Assembly: GCA_013339895.1 (NCBI GenBank)
Contig: JABACO010000002.1
Span: forward strand, 9,022,924 to 9,086,923
Length of the DNA: 64,000 bases
Direction: 5' to 3'
DNA from: Ephydatia muelleri
Lineage: Eukaryota > Porifera > Demospongiae > Spongillida > Spongillidae
Shown: piece by piece, positions 36,501 to 46,048 of the stretch
Position numbering within the stretch: position 1 is the stretch's first letter
Layout: each line of letters opens with the position of its first letter
The notes under the pieces: generated by a model
What the model was told of the DNA's origin: nothing
The model's input: the letters and a program-made list of their open reading frames with translations, nothing else
Database searches by the model: none
Made by a program: the position numbers and the translations under genes

Positions 36501-39500
36501 ATGTACTGTATTTCAGTTACAGTGTACATGTACATGTGCACTACATGTACAGGTATCTCACCATTTTGGCAATACTAGGCAAAGATTCACATTGCAGATG
36601 ATTTAAAGCTAGTACTGTTTCTTAAAACTATAAGAAATTAGAACACATACATACATACATCTGAGATATCGCCGACAATATAAATTAATTGATTAAACAG
36701 AATTTGTTGTTGTTGATTTATTATTTGCATTAAGTACATACATACACTTACACATAGATACACATCAAGCCTTATCTACTACATGTATGAAGGGCAAAGG
36801 GCCAATGGAACCCAGCACACAAAGAAGTTACATGACAGTGTACAGGTAGGTACAGGTAATGCTGCGGATTAAGCGAAGTTGAGCATGGCTGCTTTTCTCT
36901 ACTTGTTATTTCCAACTTACTATCTGTACAGTATGTACATTTATCAATCATATTCTAATTAGATAAGCAGTGTTGTTCAATTTGATCACTTATTTTCAAA
37001 CATGTATTGACCCTGCATAATTGTATTATAATGCTATTATTTTACTTGCAAAATTATGATCGACCTCAAAACTTGATTTGTTTTAAGACAATTACAATGT
37101 ACCTCCATTAATTGTTGGGGTATTGAATGGACACCATTTAATTTATGTCACAATGATATATATTTATATTTATAATGATAATAATGATGCACAGAGAGGA
37201 CATTTAACTATACATTTAACGGATGCAATTTATTTGGTGGCAAATAATTCATATAAAGAATCTATAGTTGAAGCAAATGTGCTACTGTGTATAATTGGGA
37301 TGTGCAATACATGTGCATTCAGCTAACAAGCAGGCTTCAAATTGATGTCACAGCTATTCAAAATCCAGAATTGCGAGACGCACACAATCTGACTGTACTC
37401 TGTCCACCTTAACTCAAGCACTGATGTGGCTAAACGTAACAACCACACAAATGCTCACATTGTCCACAGCATTGACGTTGGCCCCATGCTCAACTAGAAG
37501 TCTCACTAACTCGATCAACTGCTGCTCACAAGCCAAGTGCAGTGGTGTCCTTCCATCCTAATGAACATGAAAACAGACATATGCAGAAATTGATGTGAAT
37601 ACATGTACTTACATGCACAACACTAAGATGATGCATCTAGACAGGTTCCTCCAAACTATGTACATAATCAGACAGAGATCGTGAAATTCAAAGTACTGTA
37701 CTACATACACTTGAAGTGACCCGTATTGACGATGTTTTGATTGGTCAATACAGTTACTTCATGTGTCTGTAGAGTTGTTGTAGTCTCACAATCTCTCTGT
37801 CTGATTACATGGTTCAGAACCAGGCTACAGGTACATGTGTCATTTTGCTACTGAAAATGCACACCACCCATGTGTTTTCAAACTGTTTCTGAAACAGTAA
37901 TCCACAAATTTGGAATGCTCACACTGTGCAACTATTAAATGCATAGCAAATATGCATTGTACATTACAGTATCATCAGTTCTTTATTTGTTTCCTTCTCG
38001 CTTACAAAGACAATACAGCATGATGTGCACGTGCCCTTTCAAACCCATGTACATCCAGCACCCTACGGCCCATATGAGCACACAACTCACCTCCCTGGCC
38101 ACATTGGTATCCGCTCCATACTGAAGAAGCACCTGCACTTTGTCGAACATGACCCCACCAATGGCCAAGTGCAGAAAATAGGACCTTTCATGCTGGACAA
38201 AGGAAAGGTCGAGAGATGTCTCCCCAGTGGACAAACCATCAGTACCATTTACAAACCCACCTGTGTACATTGCACATGCATGGATTTATTATTAAACAGC
38301 ACCGGTTGGGCATATTTGCAAGGCACAGACACACGCTTCCGAACCCTTTCGTAGCAAACTTGCAGAGTGCACCATGGCAACATGCAACCCTCAACTTCAC
38401 CTCACCATAACAACATTTGCTTTCTTTATTCAAAGTCTCTACAACTGGTGCGCTAAGGCATGATCCACTCAGACATACACATCCAGCTACACACTAGAGA
38501 ACATACTGTATATTGCACTTACATTGGTAGGAAGATTGACACTCGCCCCAGTTTGCACAAGTAAAGCAAACACATCAGATTCATTCGGATTATTAAATTC
38601 AGCTAGCAGGTTTCGATCACAGAGCTGTAGCGAATGTAGAGTACATATAGCGTGATTCACACAATACTAGGTAATAAGCTCTGCGAATGCTCGGTATGCA
38701 TGTACATTAGACACACATGTGGGAAAGATGAAGTGTCCTGTGTCTTTACCTCAATGGGAGGGCTGGTGGCTGATGATGGTGCAATGAGGTCATTTTGGGA
38801 AATTGAAGTACCAAAATCATTGGCCTGCACAACACATGCACACGCAGAATACAAAAATAAAAGTGAGTCTTTGCGGATGGAGAAATGGAAACATGTGCAA
38901 ATTCACAAAGTACTAATGTATTCAAAGAGAAATTCAAAGCATTTTTCAAGCGTACAGTAGCCTGGCTATCGGAATAGCATACTACTCTGTTCAGTAGACG
39001 ACATCTACTGCACTGTGTATATGCGTACACTGTACATGTACATATACTTAGCAACCAAGTTAAGCACATCAATACCCACATCTGCAATCATTAGAAGTTC
39101 ACAAATAGTGTACAGTACGTACATACGTATACACGAGTATGTACACTGTAGCATTTTAGCATGTGCCTGTACACTCATTGCTCACAGCACATGCCTAATA
39201 GTCCTGTGCTCTATACACACCTATATCATTATGCCCCATACATGTACCTGTGACAGGGGAACAGCATTCTCCATAACAGAAGACAGTGAGTTTTTCAAAG
39301 AGCCGGAGGAGGTGGAGTCAGGACTACTCAGAGACAAGGCTGGACGCACACTCCCGAGAACAAACTGCCGTGGGTGTGACCCCTTGCAAGAGGTCAATGG
39401 AGTAAGGATCCCATCTGCAAGGTGGTGTTCCCTAGAGGCATTGGTGTCTCCAGTGGAGTTGGAGGAGCCTTGGTCTCCAGTAGGGTTTGGGGTGCGAGTG

Positions 39501-42500
39501 GCCTCAGCAGGCAACACACAAAACACTCCACTTTTCTGCTCTACAGGTGGAATTTGTGGTGAGTGTGTATATTGAACCTAGCTATGTACCCAAAGTGTGT
39601 TTTCTTATACAGTACTGTAGCTACAGGCACTGTACATGTATGTACATATGTGCTTTCATGTCATGCACAAGCATGTATCCATGATTGTGTGTGTCACGTA
39701 TACAGTACAGTATTCATTACTATACACAACATGTACATTTTCTTAGTCCAGGACAAAAATTTCCCTAATACATTTCACGAAATGACTTGGTAGTAATCAT
39801 GTCCACCAGCATGGATGATATATTATAATGAACTATCATTTGGGGATTTGGGCCGAACTTGCGACAACCACAAATAATTTAGGTCATCAAAAATGTACAC
39901 ACATGTGCATTTCCACAGCTGTCCTTGCCCCATGCAGTGCACTACATGTGGCCAAAACCTGTGTCCCGAAAGAGGGGAGGTGGTGATGCCTTAGTGTACT
40001 GAACCTGCCATCTCCTGCGTATTGTTGGGAGAGCGAGTGGCCTGGGCACTGGACTGGGAACGAACTGCCCCCCTCTCCTGGAGTCTACCAACAGAGTCGT
40101 CCTCTACACACTCCGACTGAACTGAGTACATGTATAGCATTGTACACGTGTACATAAACTCATACATATGTGCATTAATATTACAACATAAAGTACTGTG
40201 ACACTACACAGCTTGGTCCAGAAGGTGCAGTTGTACGATAACCAAGCTACCTAATGATTCTTATTGCTTATGGGATGGGGGAGGAATGGTGAAGATCAGG
40301 GATGTTCGAGGCCCTATCAATATTATTTAGTTCCCTGGTTTAGCTTGAAATTTGTCCAGTGTAAAGATATGGATGAGGGGGAAGGGGGGCGGGGGGGGGG
40401 GGGGGAGCCAAACCACTCCCTGTGTGTACAACCCACATTTGATTCTTCTTTGATAAGCATGAGATATCAGTACCTGTCTGCTTATCCTCCGGCCGCACAC
40501 TCCCGGGAACAAACTGCCGAGGGTGTGACCCCTTGCAAGAGGGCAATGGAGTAGGGATCCCATCTGCAAGGTGGTGTTCCCTAGAGGCATTGGTGTCTCC
40601 AGTGGAGTTGGAGGAGCCTTGGTCTCCAGTAGGGTTTGGGGTGCGAGTGGCCTCAGCAGGCAACACACAAAACACTCCACTTTTCTGCTCTACAGGTGGA
40701 GTTTTTGGGTGTGCATTTTGAACATTGCAATGTATTAAAAGTGAGTAAATGGTACTGTACCTGACATCTCCTGGGTGTTATTGGGAGACCATGTGGCCTG
40801 GGCACTGGACTGGGAACGAACTGCCCCCCTCTCCTGGAGTCCACCGACAGAGTCGTCCTCTACACACTCTGACTGAACTGATGAGTTGGTGTGTGCACAG
40901 CATGAACACATGTACATGAATGTATGGTACCAATGAACATTACAATGTACAGACAGTACACATCTTGGTCCAGAAGGTTCATTTGTACAGACATGCAGAT
41001 ATGCTCCCAAATGATTGTCTCTACTTTTGTGAAGATGTGAGCACAGGCATTTCTGTAACACTAATATGTGCTCCAAAATGAAGGTCCAAACTAAATTAGA
41101 ATTAGTGCAGATATAATGGCCTACACGTTCTATTGCAAACGATACATGTGTAGTAGAGCTCTCTTTCCCTCTCTCTCTTTCCCTCTCTTTCCCTCTCTCA
41201 TTCTCTCGACCTTCCCCCTCCCTCTCCATCCCCCTCCCCTCCCTCTCCTTCCTTGCATGTATAAGCATGCATACACATTGTGCATTTCCACAGCTGTCCT
41301 TGCCCCATGCAGTACATGTGGCCAAAACCTGTATCCCGAAAAAGGGGAGGTGGTGATGCCTTAGTGTACTGTACCTGCCATCTCCTGCGTATTGTTGGGA
41401 GAGCGAGTGGCCTGGGCACTGGACTGGGAACGAACTGCCCCCCTTTCCTGGAGTCCACCAACAGAGTCGTCCACCACACACTCCGACTGAACTGAGTACA
41501 TGTATAGCATTGTACACGTGTACATAAACTCATACATATGTGCATTAATATTACAACATAAAGTACTGTGACACTACATAGCTTGGTCCAGAAGGTGCAG
41601 TTGTACGATAACCAAGCTACCTAATGATTCTTACTGCTTTTGGGATGGGGGAGGAATGGTGAAGATGGGATGTTCGAGGCCCTATCAATATTATTTAGTT
41701 CCCTGGTTTAGCTTGAAATTTGTCCAGTGTAAAGATATGGATGAGGGGGAAGGGGAGGGGGGGGGAGCCAAACCACTCCCTGTGTGTACAACCCACATTT
41801 GATTCTTCTTTGATAAGCATGAGATATCAGTACCTGTCTGCTTATCCTCCGGCCGCACACTCCCTGGAAACAAACTGCCGAGGGTGTGACCCCTTGCAAG
41901 AGGGCAATGGAGTAGGGATCCCATCTGCAAGGTGGTGTTCCCTAGAGGCATTGGTGTCTCCAGTGGAGTTGGAGGAGCCTTGGTCTCCAGTAGGGTTTGG
42001 GGTGCGAGTGGCCTCAGCAGACAACACACAAAACACTCCACTTCTCTGCTCTACAGGTGGAGTTTTTTGGTGTGCATATTGAACATTGCAATGTACTAAA
42101 AGTGAGTAAATGGTACTGTACCTGACATCTCCTGGGTGTTATTGGGAGACCATGTGGCCTGGGCACTGGACTGGGAACGAACTGCCCCCCTCTCCTGGAG
42201 TCCACCGACAGAGTCGTCCTCTACACACTCTGACTGAACTGATGAGTTGGTGTGTGCACAGCATGAACACATGTACATGAATGTATGGTACCAATGAACA
42301 TTACAACGTACAGACAGTACACATCATGGTCAAGAAGGTTCATTTGTACAGACATGCAGATACCAAAAACTATGCTCCCAAATGATTGTCGGGCCAATCC
42401 ACATCAAGATGGACCAAAGTTGGACGCATAGCTTTAGATTTTGTTGCAACTTCTCATATTTTCCTGTCCTAATATAAAAGTAACTTTGGTGAAATAAAAA

Positions 42501-45067
42501 TTTAAAAATCTCTATTGGTTTACGAAATACATCTCATGAATAATTAATTTTTCCATAACATTTTTGCTTCTTTGTTGAGTCCTTACTTTGCTCTCACAGA
42601 TGTTGCAGTGTTATATTTGGTATCACATCGATGCTCTTTCTATGCACAATCAAATTATAGTGTTTATTTATGACAGAGGGTAAAGGGTTAAAAACAAAAT
42701 GTATTTATAACACGCATTACAGAATTCTGGTCACTTGCAGATTGAAACTCGACCTTTTTTTTTTACAAAATCAAAGCCACTCTTTGACTTGATGTTTTTT
42801 CAAAATAAAAAGTCTGAGTATCAGATATCTCTGGGAACCACATTCAATTAAATGTCAGGACGCCATTTTTTGCTTTTTAGAAGTGAGTGTTGTTGACATA
42901 CGTCACAAGTGGTGTTATGTAATAATTGGTGTACATATGTAAACTGTAGATGGCATGACTCAGTACATATCAGGACACTCCCCCTTACGTTTTTATCCTA
43001 ATAAGGCATTCACGCTTTGAAAGGTATTGTTGCGTTTTGTAGCAATGTCAATAAACTTCCTTGATTTCTGTTGTGACCCGTTGATGAGTCATACGCGTCG
43101 TATATACCCGTATCTTCGAGTTGTACCAGCTGCAATGATTACCATCTCTCTGTATTCGAAGTGGAGATTGAGCATGCTGCAATTGTCTACGAAAAATACG
43201 TAAGCTGAATCCTGAAATACATGTAGCATTCGTAGATACCCGTGGCGCCTTTCCCAAACAGTTCTTTCTAGTAGCACTTCCCTTCCTAGTAGCCAAGGTT
43301 CAGGCCCTAGTAGCCAAGGTGCAGGCTCTAGTAGCCAAGGTGCAGGCCCTAGTAGCCCTTCCCAAGAAGGTGCAGGCCCTAGTACCATTGGATCAGAGTT
43401 GATCCAATGGTACTAGGGCCTGCACCTTCTTGGGAATGTGGTTCCCAGAGATATCTGATACTCAGACTTTTTATTTTGAAAAAACATCAAGTCAAAGAGT
43501 GGCTTTGATTTTGTAAAAAAAAGGCCGAGTTTCAATCTGCAAGTGACCAGAATTCTGTAATGCGTGTTATAAATACATTTTATTTTTAACCCTGTAACCT
43601 CTGTCATAAATAAACACTATAATTTGATTGTGCATAGAAAGAGCATCGATGTGATACCAAATATAACCATGCAACATCTGTGAGAGAAAAGTAAGGACTC
43701 AACAAAGAAGCAAAAATGCTATGGAAAAATTAATTATTCATGAGATGTATTTCGTAAACCAAAAGAGATTTTTTCACCAAAGTTACTTTTATATTAGGAC
43801 AGGGAAGTTGCAACAAAATCTAAAACTATGCGTCCCACTTTGGTCCATCTTGATGTGGATTGACATAGTCTCAACTTTTGTGATAATGTGAGCACAGACA
43901 TTTCTGTAACACTAATATGTGCTCCAAAATGAAGGTCAAAACTAGATTAGTGCAGACATATAATGGCCTACACGTTCTATTGCAAATGATACATGTAGTA
44001 GAGCTCTCTTTCCCTCTCTCCTTCTCTCGACCATCCCCCTCCCTCTCCACCCTCCAACTCTTTCCCCCTCTCCCTACCTCTCTCACTCTCACTCTCACTC
44101 TCTGGGACTCACTTATGTCTCTGATGTCACAGGCCAGCTGGTCATGAATGGGTACCTCTTTGCCTGACTCACTCAGAGATGCATACAAACAGAAGAGGGT
44201 GTGAGGTGTTTGATTGGCAGAGATTAAATCGCAAATCGAATCGACTTGCTTAGTGTCCATTCTGAAAGATTAGAAGTGTGCGAGGGAAGTGTGGAAGAGT
44301 GGGGAGGGAGGAGGGTGGGGAAGGGAGTAGGAGGTGAGAATGAGAGTGGGGAGGGGAGATGGGGGAGGAGCAGAAGGGAGGAGAGGAGGGTGCATAGTGA
44401 GGAAAATGTGCAGGTACATGTTATACATCCTACATACAGCTGCATCACAACAATCCCATCCCCATGGATTGCTCATTAACCACACTTCCACTAAAGCCAC
44501 ACCCATCACTATAACCCAATCCCCTAAGCAAATGGGTATCCATATATATGCCTGCATTCAAACGATTGGACATCATACTCCAAAACCAGTAAGCAACAGT
44601 GTAACTATTGGTAAAACAGATTCTAGCACACGTGAGTAACACGTGATTAAGAACAACAAGGGGCCATATTGTCCCCATAGCAAAATATGCCAGGCTACCG
44701 AGCTATGAGTGTGGCCCTGGTGCCTATAGGTCACATGGTGGTGCGTTTATATCGGACGTCATTCAGAGAGACACAGATACACAACCTAGAAACGTATTCC
44801 ATATGATGCTCACTTTAAATTTGCCAACGAATCAGGCGCTATGACGTTCCGCTTTTCAAGGAAAGGTATCAGCTTTCCTACCCGAAGCGACTTCAACGTG
44901 AGAAGCGGGATAACACGCTCCACGATTCGGTCCACCGTTGATTGACGGAGGTCTTCTCTTAAGGAGCCTACGATACATGTAAAGGTATAACGTGCATGAG
45001 ACGTCACTCGAATAGTTATACACCTAGAAGAATATACTGCACTGCTCATTGTTTGAAAGACCAGCAT
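20788..45067 (-). CDS. CARD-ankyrin repeat protein, 34-exon model, unidentified family
   Basis: Exons in transcript order: 45067-44814, 44261-44113, 42238-42122, 42050-41834, 41491-41375, 40877-40761, 40689-40474, 40121-40005, 39540-39248, 38824-38750, 38624-38523, 38192-38091, 37557-37459, 36365-36261, 36011-35802, 35526-35431, 35368-35234, 34411-34319, 33758-33678, 33346-33284, 33199-33134, 32609-32535, 32003-31917, 31585-31493, 29251-29165, 29098-29018, 28897-28867, 28128-28006, 27829-27767, 27597-27209, 24551-24407, 23329-23294, 22747-22112, 21440-20788. All junctions have GT/AG and matching phase. Total is about 1,773 codons, ignoring a 1-nt insertion in exon 41834-42050. Predicted order: CARD (about 35-130), disordered linker (134-532), ankyrin (558-871), CARD-like (1026-1126), Gln/Ser tract (1154-1284), disordered tail. 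A cytoplasmic death-fold scaffold role is inference. The start is ATG 45067 or the better-context ATG 45049. Confidence 0.75.
24960..25028. repeat. (ACAT)n microsatellite at the LINE 3' end
   Basis: About 15 ACAT/CATA units directly follow the LINE 3' untranslated region, on the side expected for its tail. Confidence 0.9.
25060..25948 (-). pseudogene. C-terminal part of LINE ORF with CCHC motif and restriction-like endonuclease
   Basis: The frame is open to the stop at 25060. It contains a CCHC-type motif (CALCPEHPLDPLSHHAVTC), then SRHNKLRDV. The restriction-like endonuclease signature follows (RPADILASNWLCGKPAAFDL, that is P-x-D ... D), then ELGWTCIPLVAESYGAWG and GRLNLTLVRANARALL. These are features of R2/R4/NeSL-type (RLE) LINEs. 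The reverse-transcriptase domain is missing, so this is a dead 3' fragment, although the remaining frame is intact and looks recent. Confidence 0.85.
27209..27829 (-). CDS. Gln/Ser-rich exon and preceding exon of the CARD-ankyrin gene
   Basis: Exon 27829-27767 (FYRPTVRLANPVII) joins 27597-27209 in phase 1 (C + GA = Arg). The second exon is 389 nt. From about 27552 to 27340 it encodes a low-complexity run built on SQQ(A/T)(S/N/R)Q units, then PPPQ and SQSQS segments, ending LSNSLKE before donor GTATGT. The run derives from an imperfect 12-bp DNA repeat (TTGTTGACTGGC-like on the + strand). Such tracts are usually disordered and can self-associate; no function can be assigned from sequence. Confidence 0.75.
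28006..33758 (-). CDS. Central exons of the CARD-ankyrin gene, with a CARD-like segment
   Basis: Eleven short exons (31-123 nt) with strong donors (GTAAGG, GTGAGT, GTAAGT) carry the region after the ankyrin repeats. Exon 31585-31493 (AHKLIEILHEFAQVCLQAAL) looks helical. Exons 29251-29165, 29098-29018 and 28897-28867 together show a pattern close to a CARD: ...SKFVADFF, SVLTFLIQRNIIS, RVQEVLND, VDFFTELMEAFHH, DHLPYD. This is a weaker match than the N-terminal CARD. Exon 29251 needs the acceptor CCTTGATCAG to stay in phase. Flanking exons are Ser/Arg/Pro-rich and unidentified. Confidence 0.6.
29252..31492 (-). other. Large intron of the CARD-ankyrin gene, nothing recognised
   Basis: 2.2 kb between exons 31585-31493 and 29251-29165. 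A 141-codon plus-strand open frame (30024-30449) and neighbouring fragments could be old retroelement debris, but no diagnostic motif was found. Confidence 0.35.
33484..33666. repeat. Minisatellite, ~16-bp unit (ACACACAGTACACTGC)
   Basis: About 11 near-identical 15-16-bp units lie in the intron between exons 33758-33678 and 33346-33284. Long open frames on both strands through it (Cys-Val-Gln-type or His-Thr-type polymers) are artefacts. Confidence 0.9.
34319..38624 (-). CDS. Ankyrin-repeat exons of the CARD-ankyrin gene
   Basis: Eight phase-0 exons: 38624-38523, 38192-38091, 37557-37459, 36365-36261, 36011-35802, 35526-35431, 35368-35234 and 34411-34319. Most encode one ~33-residue ankyrin unit (34, 34, 33, 35, 70, 32, 45, 31 codons). 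Diagnostic text includes DGRTPLHLACEQQ, LLVEHGANVNAVDN, LHLAIGGVMFDKVQVLLQYG, MTCLHLMNTLEEPD, RPLVAAASRGHVDTVELLL and DGTTALMAAVLDN. Exon borders fall between the turn Asn and the DG of the next unit, so exons and repeats are in register. For exon 38192-38091 I used acceptor CTTTCCTTTGTCCAG, because the upstream acceptor at 38262 would break phase. The domain would be a protein-binding scaffold. Confidence 0.85.
34412..35233 (-). other. Intron of the CARD-ankyrin gene
   Basis: 822 bp between ankyrin exons, with a ~18-nt C run (34516-34533) and AT-rich sequence. No exon or domain was recognised. Confidence 0.4.
36366..37458 (-). other. Intron of the CARD-ankyrin gene
   Basis: About 1.1 kb rich in TACATGTA-type palindromes and AT repeats. 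No coding signal. Because the adjacent exons are all phase 0, a missed ankyrin exon here cannot be excluded by phase alone. Confidence 0.4.
37642..37823. mobile_element. MITE, copy 2, in an intron of the CARD-ankyrin gene
   Basis: Same family as 14583-14770: ACATAATCAGACAGAGAT near the left end and CTCTCTGTCTGATTACAT near the right, with CACTTGAAGTGACC / GTTACTTCATGTG between. It is more diverged in the loop than copy 1. Confidence 0.7.
39248..42238 (-). CDS. Tandemly duplicated linker exons of the CARD-ankyrin gene
   Basis: There are two exon types. Type a (117 nt: 42238-42122, 41491-41375, 40877-40761, 40121-40005) encodes a Ser/Gln/Asp-rich piece (SECVEDDSVGGLQERG). Type b (42050-41834, 40689-40474, and the longer 39540-39248) encodes TPNPTGDQGSSNSTGDTNAS-type sequence. 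The a exons and the two short b exons begin after phase 1 and end in phase 1, so any number or order keeps frame; b' (39540-39248) ends in phase 0. Order is a-b-a-a-b-a-b'. Exon 42050-41834 has one extra nucleotide (about 41866-41872, CTGGAAACAAAC versus CGGGAACAAAC) that causes a stop if included. No domain is recognised; it is probably a flexible linker. Confidence 0.75.
39903..42390. repeat. Tandem segmental duplication, unit ~1.37 kb
   Basis: Sequence from about 39.90 kb recurs at an offset of about 1370 bp: TGTATAGCATTGTACACGTG at 40131 and 41501, and exon a at 40005/41375 and 40761/42122. Similarity over 40.13-40.98 versus 41.50-42.35 kb is very high by eye. The second copy is then interrupted by the foldback at 42.39 kb and resumes at about 43.87 kb. 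Confidence 0.85.
43265..43385. repeat. Minisatellite (CTAGTAGCCAAGGTGCAGGCC)n in the foldback centre
   Basis: About four to five imperfect copies of a 21-24-bp unit. A minus-strand open frame (GPAPWLL repeats) across it is judged incidental. Confidence 0.75.
43361..43434. repeat. Perfect 35-bp hairpin with 4-nt loop
   Basis: The arms at 43361-43395 and 43400-43434 are exact reverse complements (core GGTGCAGGCCCTAGTACC), with loop GAGT at 43396-43399. Confidence 0.9.
44113..45067 (-). CDS. 5' exons of the CARD-ankyrin gene, encoding the N-terminal CARD
   Basis: Exon 45067-44814 (from ATG) ends ...DSLANL+AA before donor GTGAGC. Exon 44261-44113 follows acceptor CTAATCTTTCAG and supplies the third base (phase 2, making Lys). 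The joined text fits a CARD: IVERVIPLLTLKSLRV, GKLIPFLEKRNVIAPDSL, a short loop, then VDSICDLIS and LYASLSESGKEVPIHDQLA. It matches the family pattern of a Leu-rich helix 2 (LixxLixxgvl) and the late ALxESGxxHL element. CARDs assemble homotypic death-fold complexes. The first ~34 residues precede the domain and have no known motif. Confidence 0.75.
44262..44813 (-). other. Intron 1 of the CARD-ankyrin gene with purine/pyrimidine-rich tract
   Basis: A G/A-rich stretch (about 44278-44402) is present, and similar C/T-rich tracts occur at 44010-44100 and 41160-41250. No exon was found. Confidence 0.4.
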
Positions 45068-45449
45068 GGCTTCGTACAGTTATATGGGAAGTGTGTGTGA
45101 GTGGGGGGGGGGAGGGGGGGACACGCAGCTGTTTCGTTAGATGGAAGCTTTGGCTGCGCGCATTAGCTTCGGGCTGCGCCCGATTGCAGATACTATTGTC
45201 CACAAGGCAACGCGACACATGATGACTGTACAGTCAAGTCCTCTTGCGAATACACTCTCTGTTGTCAACACTTCCCACACTTGGTACCTGGTCCGAACAG
45301 ATCTTTCCATGTCTGCTTATCTTCTGAGGATAGCGAATAGCTATTATCCATGGCCTTGGTCAAGATTGTTATTTACGGGTAATTCCCCGCGTATATTAGT
45401 ATCATGCATGACGTCATGCCTGGTACATAAGTGATTGAACTATCTGTAC

Positions 45450-46048
45450 CATAGATTAAAGACCTTACGGAACGGGATTGGAAACGCTATATCCATTCCC
45501 ATAGAGTGCAAATATTTCATCATCGTTCCGCTTGAATATGATTAAATTCTATCGAGGCACGATGATGAAACTAGAGACACCAAAGGTAGGGATAAAGCAA
45601 ATTATGCTTGTAAAAAGATTATCTCCACATTCTTTCTCTTTTTAATGCCATGGTACTATACTTGCACGTTTGCAGCCTTACAACGAGTACATGGGCAAAC
45701 CGTGAAAGTTGTTCTCCGTTTGCAGATTCGTTCCACCACTCCTGTAGAGCTAGCGATTTCTTTACCGCTGCACTTGTGTACTCTGACTCGACTTGAAACT
45801 TTTCTTCTGTAACCACAGCTTTCACTGCTGTCTTAAAATACGTTGTCGATCCTAGGAAGTATAGTGAATGTATACGTATTAGGCAATCACCAATTACAAC
45901 CATATAGGTCAGTAGTCTTACTTTTTTTCAAGGAATCCATACGTACCGCACCAGTTACTACGAACACGTGAATGACGTCATATTTACGCGAAACAGCATT
46001 GCAATGTATTGCGTTTCCAATCCCGTTCCGTAAGGTCTTTAATCTATG
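45450..46048. mobile_element. ~600-bp inverted-repeat element upstream of the CARD-ankyrin gene
   Basis: CATAGATTAAAGACCTTACG (from 45450) is mirrored by CGTAAGGTCTTTAATCTATG-like sequence ending at 46048; the shared part extends through ACGGAACGGGATTGGAAACGC. The flanks TCTGTAC(C) on both sides (about 45443-45450 and 46049-46056) look like a 7-8-bp target duplication. It contains a minus-strand open frame (45619 to about 45855) behind a good acceptor (ATACTTCCTAG), without recognised domain. Confidence 0.7.

Larger units (their letters stand above)
42391..43865. mobile_element. Foldback element inside one copy of the tandem duplication
   Basis: The left arm, about 42394-42845, is the reverse complement of the right arm, about 43434-43862; matching ends are CCAATCCACATCAAGATGGACC and its complement. 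The 588-bp centre differs and holds a minisatellite and a perfect hairpin. The flanks line up with the uninterrupted duplicate near 41000-41020 (ATGATTGTC / CTACTTTTGTGA), which gives the empty-site sequence. Confidence 0.85.

Noticed and set aside
38208-38262. Extension of the ankyrin exon upstream to the acceptor at 38262
   Set aside because: That acceptor would require a phase-1 upstream exon, but the preceding exon ends in phase 0. The pyrimidine-rich acceptor just before 38192 fits phase and strength.
40327-40680. 117-codon Pro/Leu-rich minus-strand frame over linker exon b
   Set aside because: It is phase-incompatible with the neighbouring exons; the Ser/Thr/Asn-rich frame joins in phase 1 on both sides.
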